This document shows, one piece after another, positions 63,670-64,000 of a stretch of 64,000 bases of DNA. This DNA comes from Clostridium folliculivorans. GTDB lineage: Bacteria > Bacillota > Clostridia > Clostridiales > Clostridiaceae. The stretch is from contig NZ_BQXY01000006.1 of the NCBI RefSeq assembly GCF_024341905.1, positions 248,001-312,000 on the forward strand. The letters are read 5' to 3'. The translations under genes were made by a program, and so were the position numbers. The notes beneath the pieces are model-generated. The model was not told the origin of the DNA, made no database searches, and saw nothing but the letters and a program-made list of their open reading frames with translations. Each line of letters opens with the position of its first letter. The first letter of the stretch is position 1.

Positions 63670-64000
63670 ATGAGCGGTATAGCTGGAAATGGATGCGAGA
63701 TAGTTGTTCCATTTAATGAACGAAAGTCACTTGATGAGATAGAAAGAAGTCTTAGAAAGACTTATAAGAAAAATATATGGTCAAAGTTTGTAAGAGCAAT
63801 TAAAGATTTTAAGATGATAGAAGAAGGAGACAAGATAGCAGTAGCTATATCAGGCGGTAAGGATTCTATGCTTATGGCTAAGCTTTTCCAAGAGCTTAAA
63901 AGGCACGGACAGATGAATTTTGAACTTGAATTTATTGTTATGGATCCTGGATATCACCCTCAAATAAAAGAATTGCTTATAAGTAACTGTGAACATCTTA
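63670..64000 (+). CDS. TtcA-like PP-loop ATPase (5' part, truncated by window edge)
   Basis: The frame begins at ATG 63670 with GAGGTG upstream and runs off the window after ~110 residues. It has a PP-loop AVAISGGKDSMLMAK and KFVRAIKDFKMIEEGDK ahead of it, the pattern of the TtcA/TtuA tRNA sulfur-transfer family. TtcA thiolates C32 of tRNA; TtuA-type members modify other positions. The early Cys (GNGCEIVVPF) may be part of the metal site. The gap 63442-63669 shows nothing else. Confidence 0.85.
   Translation, partial: MSGIAGNGCEIVVPFNERKSLDEIERSLRKTYKKNIWSKFVRAIKDFKMIEEGDKIAVAISGGKDSMLMAKLFQELKRHGQMNFELEFIVMDPGYHPQIKELLISNCEHL

Overview
The window is low-GC DNA with AT-rich intergenic gaps, strong GGAGG-type ribosome binding sites, many short hairpin terminators, sporulation genes (cotJABC) and typical clostridial families (DUF4825 lipoprotein, PadR-HAAS pair, MutS2-like protein, KimA-type transporter). 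It reads as the chromosome of a Clostridium sensu stricto species; a close relative of the solventogenic clostridia is my inference. No rRNA, tRNA, CRISPR array or complete insertion sequence was seen. Gene order is mostly single genes or short operons, each closed by a hairpin.

Layout. 0-4 kb: the right edge of a class II lanthipeptide cluster (3' part of lanM, then an immunity-type ABC transporter lanF-lanE-lanG). 4-9 kb: small orphan proteins, two lipoproteins (one apparently truncated against a gene fragment) and a Cache-domain histidine kinase. 9-14.4 kb: a complete urease operon ureA-B-C-E-F-G-D. 14.4-24.3 kb: a PadR regulator with a HAAS-SEDS membrane protein, a methyltransferase, a MORN protein, a short AraC regulator, a solitary ClpP, a small alarmone synthetase, and a P-type ATPase behind a yybP-ykoY (Mn2+) riboswitch. 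24.5-30 kb: the cotJABC spore-coat operon behind a probable sigma-E promoter, two tandem SAM-I riboswitches ahead of an O-acetylhomoserine sulfhydrylase, and an aspartate 4-decarboxylase. 30-36.6 kb: beta-propeller lactonase, Ca2+/H+ antiporter, small proteins and mnmA, with a 1.3-kb nest of short repeats. 36.8-46 kb: a two-component propeller kinase (possible AUU start), Rrf2 regulator, plsY, and an HTH-TPR regulator followed by a small secreted peptide (candidate RRNPP quorum-sensing pair), then a candidate structured ncRNA with its own promoter and terminator. 46-64 kb: MutS2-like ATPase, FAD oxidoreductase behind an apparent purine-riboswitch aptamer, a Suv3-like helicase, histidine phosphatase, KimA-type transporter, SAM-riboswitch-linked metA-hom, a GH88-DUF2264 polysaccharide pair, a ClC transporter and the start of a TtcA-like protein.

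Connections. The two SAM-controlled loci form one pathway: hom makes homoserine, metA acylates it, and the sulfhydrylase at 26.6 kb turns the product into homocysteine. Urease is self-contained, but no nickel transporter is present here.

The most striking non-coding property is at least five families of 60-200 bp palindromic MITE-like repeats, about 20 copies in all. They sit in promoters, between tandem riboswitches, beside a riboswitch aptamer and next to terminators. The most promising candidate system is the regulator-peptide pair at 44.07-45.57 kb with the structured RNA directly downstream.
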